From Candidatus Delongbacteria bacterium (GTDB lineage: Bacteria; UBA4055): a stretch of 8,076 nt of DNA. The position numbers and the translations under genes were made by a program. Where the stretch lies: contig JAQVNT010000068.1 in the NCBI GenBank assembly GCA_028702975.1, forward strand, positions 1-8,076, written 5' to 3'. Positions 6,506-8,076 of the stretch are shown here, in pieces. The notes under the pieces were generated by a model that was not told the DNA's origin, did no database searches, and saw only the letters and a program-made list of their open reading frames with translations. Every line of letters begins with the position of its first letter. Within the stretch, counting starts at the first letter, position 1.

Positions 6506-8076
6506 ATGAGGATATTCAACACCCGCAGCCTGGTAGAAGTAAAGTTAAACAATATTCCCGCCGCAAGGACTTATTCCTATAAAGCGCTCGAGAAAACGAT
6601 AGAGAATTCAGATGAATTCACTGAAAGCACAGCCAGAGTGAACCTCGCCAAGATCATGATACTGGAGAACGATGTCACAGGCGCGCAAAAAAATCTGTCA
6701 AAAAGCATCGAACTGGCTCATAGAACAGGCAATGTTCAGGCAATGATATCCGCGGAGTTCTACAGGGGCGATATATATCTTGATCTTAAAAATATGCCTG
6801 ACAGCGCGCTTATAAGCTATTCAAACTGCATCGGACTTTCAAAAAATGCCGGGGACGGTTATTTTACGGCCAGAGGGCTTTACGGCAAAGGCTTATCGTT
6901 ACTTGCCCTGAACAGAACTGATTCAGGCATTGTTTACATTGAAAACAGCATGGATATTGCAGAAAGATCAGGGTTCAGCGATGTGTTCCTCAAATCCGCG
7001 CTCAGCCTGGCAGGACTGCATGAAAAGAGATCGCCGGACACGGCTCTTTCGATCCTGGACAAGCTGACAGATAAAGCTGACAGTCTCGTCAGCCGCAGCG
7101 CAAATCAGCTTCCTTCAGACCAGATTCCGGTCATACTTAAGGGTTACGAGAAAAAAATATACCTTCTGCTTAAGGATTCAAAGATCGATGAAGCTGTTTC
7201 GGAAATGAGCGCCCGTGACAGGCTGATAAGATCGAACGATCTGAAATATTTTTCCCTTTCACCAAAAATATCGTCGAAAGATGAAAATACATCCGGCATA
7301 AAAGAAATACAGGCTTCGCTCGATAATGAAACGGCGCTTCTATTACTCCAGCCTCACGGGAAGGAGGGGATCACGGTCGTCATTACCCGAAATAAGGTGG
7401 TGTCATTCGGGCTTTCCATAACAAAAGAATTCGGGGATCTGACGGCAAATATCGAATCTAAGGGGGAATTTTTAAGCGCATCGAAAAAAGTCTATGAAAG
7501 AATATTCGTCAAAGAGGCAACAGACAACCTGTCCGGAATAACGAACCTGATAATTTATTCTACCGGCAGCCTCAAAAACTATCCCTTTGACGCCTTATAC
7601 GACGGAAAAATGTTCCTGTGCGACAGATTCAGCCTGACCGAGACAGACAGATTATCATCCGCCATTGAATTCCCTGAAGCCGACAGGACTACTCGTGCAT
7701 TATCTTTATTTGACCCTTTTACTGCCGAAAGCGACCTTGTTTACGCAAAAAGGGAAGCCGGATCACTGTCTGATTTTCTGAACAATACAAAACTCGTCAC
7801 GGGAACGGATGCAACCGAATCGCTTTTAAGATCGGCCGCCGCAGCAAAGTACGGGATGATCCACCTCCCCGTCCACAGCTTCGTTCTGAAAAAAGACTCC
7901 CTCGCCGCTTCGGGAAGATCAAGTTACATTCAGCTTTCGGCCGATGACAATAACGACGGCAAAACTGACTGGAAAGAGATAAGCCAATCCGATATGAACG
8001 GTAAAACGGTCATCCTGTCGGGATGCGATACCGGCGGAAGGTCGGGAGAGGAATACTATTCCCACTTCGACCTGAC
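6506..8076 (+). CDS. TPR-CHAT cysteine peptidase, downstream part of the split gene (3' end outside window)
   Basis: The frame is the same as that of the 605 gene and is open from 6362 to the window edge, 571 codons without a stop. The ATG at 6506 is the first ATG, GTG or TTG after the TAA, but it lies inside a TPR. The only SD-like bases, GGCGAG at 6497-6502, are too close to it, so 6506 is a formal start rather than a convincing one. Up to about base 7260 the protein is TPR helices, ending in a pre-CHAT motif (S-A-R-D-R-L-I-R-S). From about 7301 comes a CHAT domain: a beta-strand start (T-A-L-L-L-L-Q-P), then NLIIYSTGSLKNYPFDALYDG at 7544-7606, the classic CHAT strand and L-P-F-x-A-L-Y-D-G loop. 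The catalytic His motif IHLPVHS is at 7859-7879 and the catalytic Cys motif VILSGCDTG at 8009-8035. These correspond to the family's H-x-A-T-H-G and L-S-A-C-E-T-G, so the site looks intact. The missing end should be the last part of the CHAT fold. Target unknown. Confidence 0.8.
   Translation, partial: MRIFNTRSLVEVKLNNIPAARTYSYKALEKTIENSDEFTESTARVNLAKIMILENDVTGAQKNLSKSIELAHRTGNVQAMISAEFYRGDIYLDLKNMPDSALISYSNCIGLSKNAGDGYFTARGLYGKGLSLLALNRTDSGIVYIENSMDIAERSGFSDVFLKSALSLAGLHEKRSPDTALSILDKLTDKADSLVSRSANQLPSDQIPVILKGYEKKIYLLLKDSKIDEAVSEMSARDRLIRSNDLKYFSLSPKISSKDENTSGIKEIQASLDNETALLLLQPHGKEGITVVITRNKVVSFGLSITKEFGDLTANIESKGEFLSASKKVYERIFVKEATDNLSGITNLIIYSTGSLKNYPFDALYDGKMFLCDRFSLTETDRLSSAIEFPEADRTTRALSLFDPFTAESDLVYAKREAGSLSDFLNNTKLVTGTDATESLLRSAAAAKYGMIHLPVHSFVLKKDSLAASGRSSYIQLSADDNNDGKTDWKEISQSDMNGKTVILSGCDTGGRSGEEYYSHFDL

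Noticed and set aside
1..8076. CRISPR array, tRNA or rRNA gene, insertion sequence or phage attachment site
   Set aside because: The window is almost entirely two protein-coding frames; I saw no spaced direct repeats, cloverleaf-like segment, transposase motif or terminal inverted repeats.

Overview
The window holds two genes on the + strand and almost no non-coding DNA. It opens inside the 3' end of a valyl-tRNA synthetase gene (valS, ending at 595). After a 9-base gap comes one very long reading frame that starts at 605 and runs off the right edge. That frame is interrupted by a single in-frame TAA at 6359-6361. Nothing on the - strand looks genuine; the ORFs there are shadows of the coding strand.

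The large gene encodes a multidomain protein of at least 2,490 codons. Reading through the TAA, the order is: an N-terminal Sec-type signal peptide; a TolB/PD40-like beta-propeller region (about residues 25-290); a long TPR solenoid (about 310-1320); a first CHAT-like domain (about 1322-1680) with neither catalytic His nor Cys; a second TPR block (about 1683-2220); and a second CHAT domain (from about 2233 to the edge) with both catalytic motifs intact. CHAT domains are caspase-like cysteine peptidases usually carried next to TPRs. The layout is therefore TPR-pseudoCHAT-TPR-CHAT, which suggests an internally duplicated module in which one copy has lost its active site. The signal peptide and propeller suggest action outside the cytoplasm, which is not the usual setting for a bacterial CHAT protease.

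The TAA sits where a TPR helix normally has the Lys of its E-K-A-L motif. The frame is the same on both sides, with no indel, and the downstream 571 codons are fully open and still encode good TPRs and a good CHAT domain. The simplest reading is a very recent AAA-to-TAA nonsense change or a base error at a T/A homopolymer boundary. Translation restart at 6506 as a separate protease polypeptide is possible but poorly supported.

The organism looks like a bacterium with a Gram-negative-type envelope, of moderate and slightly AT-leaning composition, using AGA/AGG for many arginines and many ATA isoleucine codons. This fits an uncultured or deep-branching lineage rather than a well-studied model group, but I cannot place it from this sequence. 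valS is a housekeeping gene, and its link to the CHAT gene is probably only positional or co-transcriptional.
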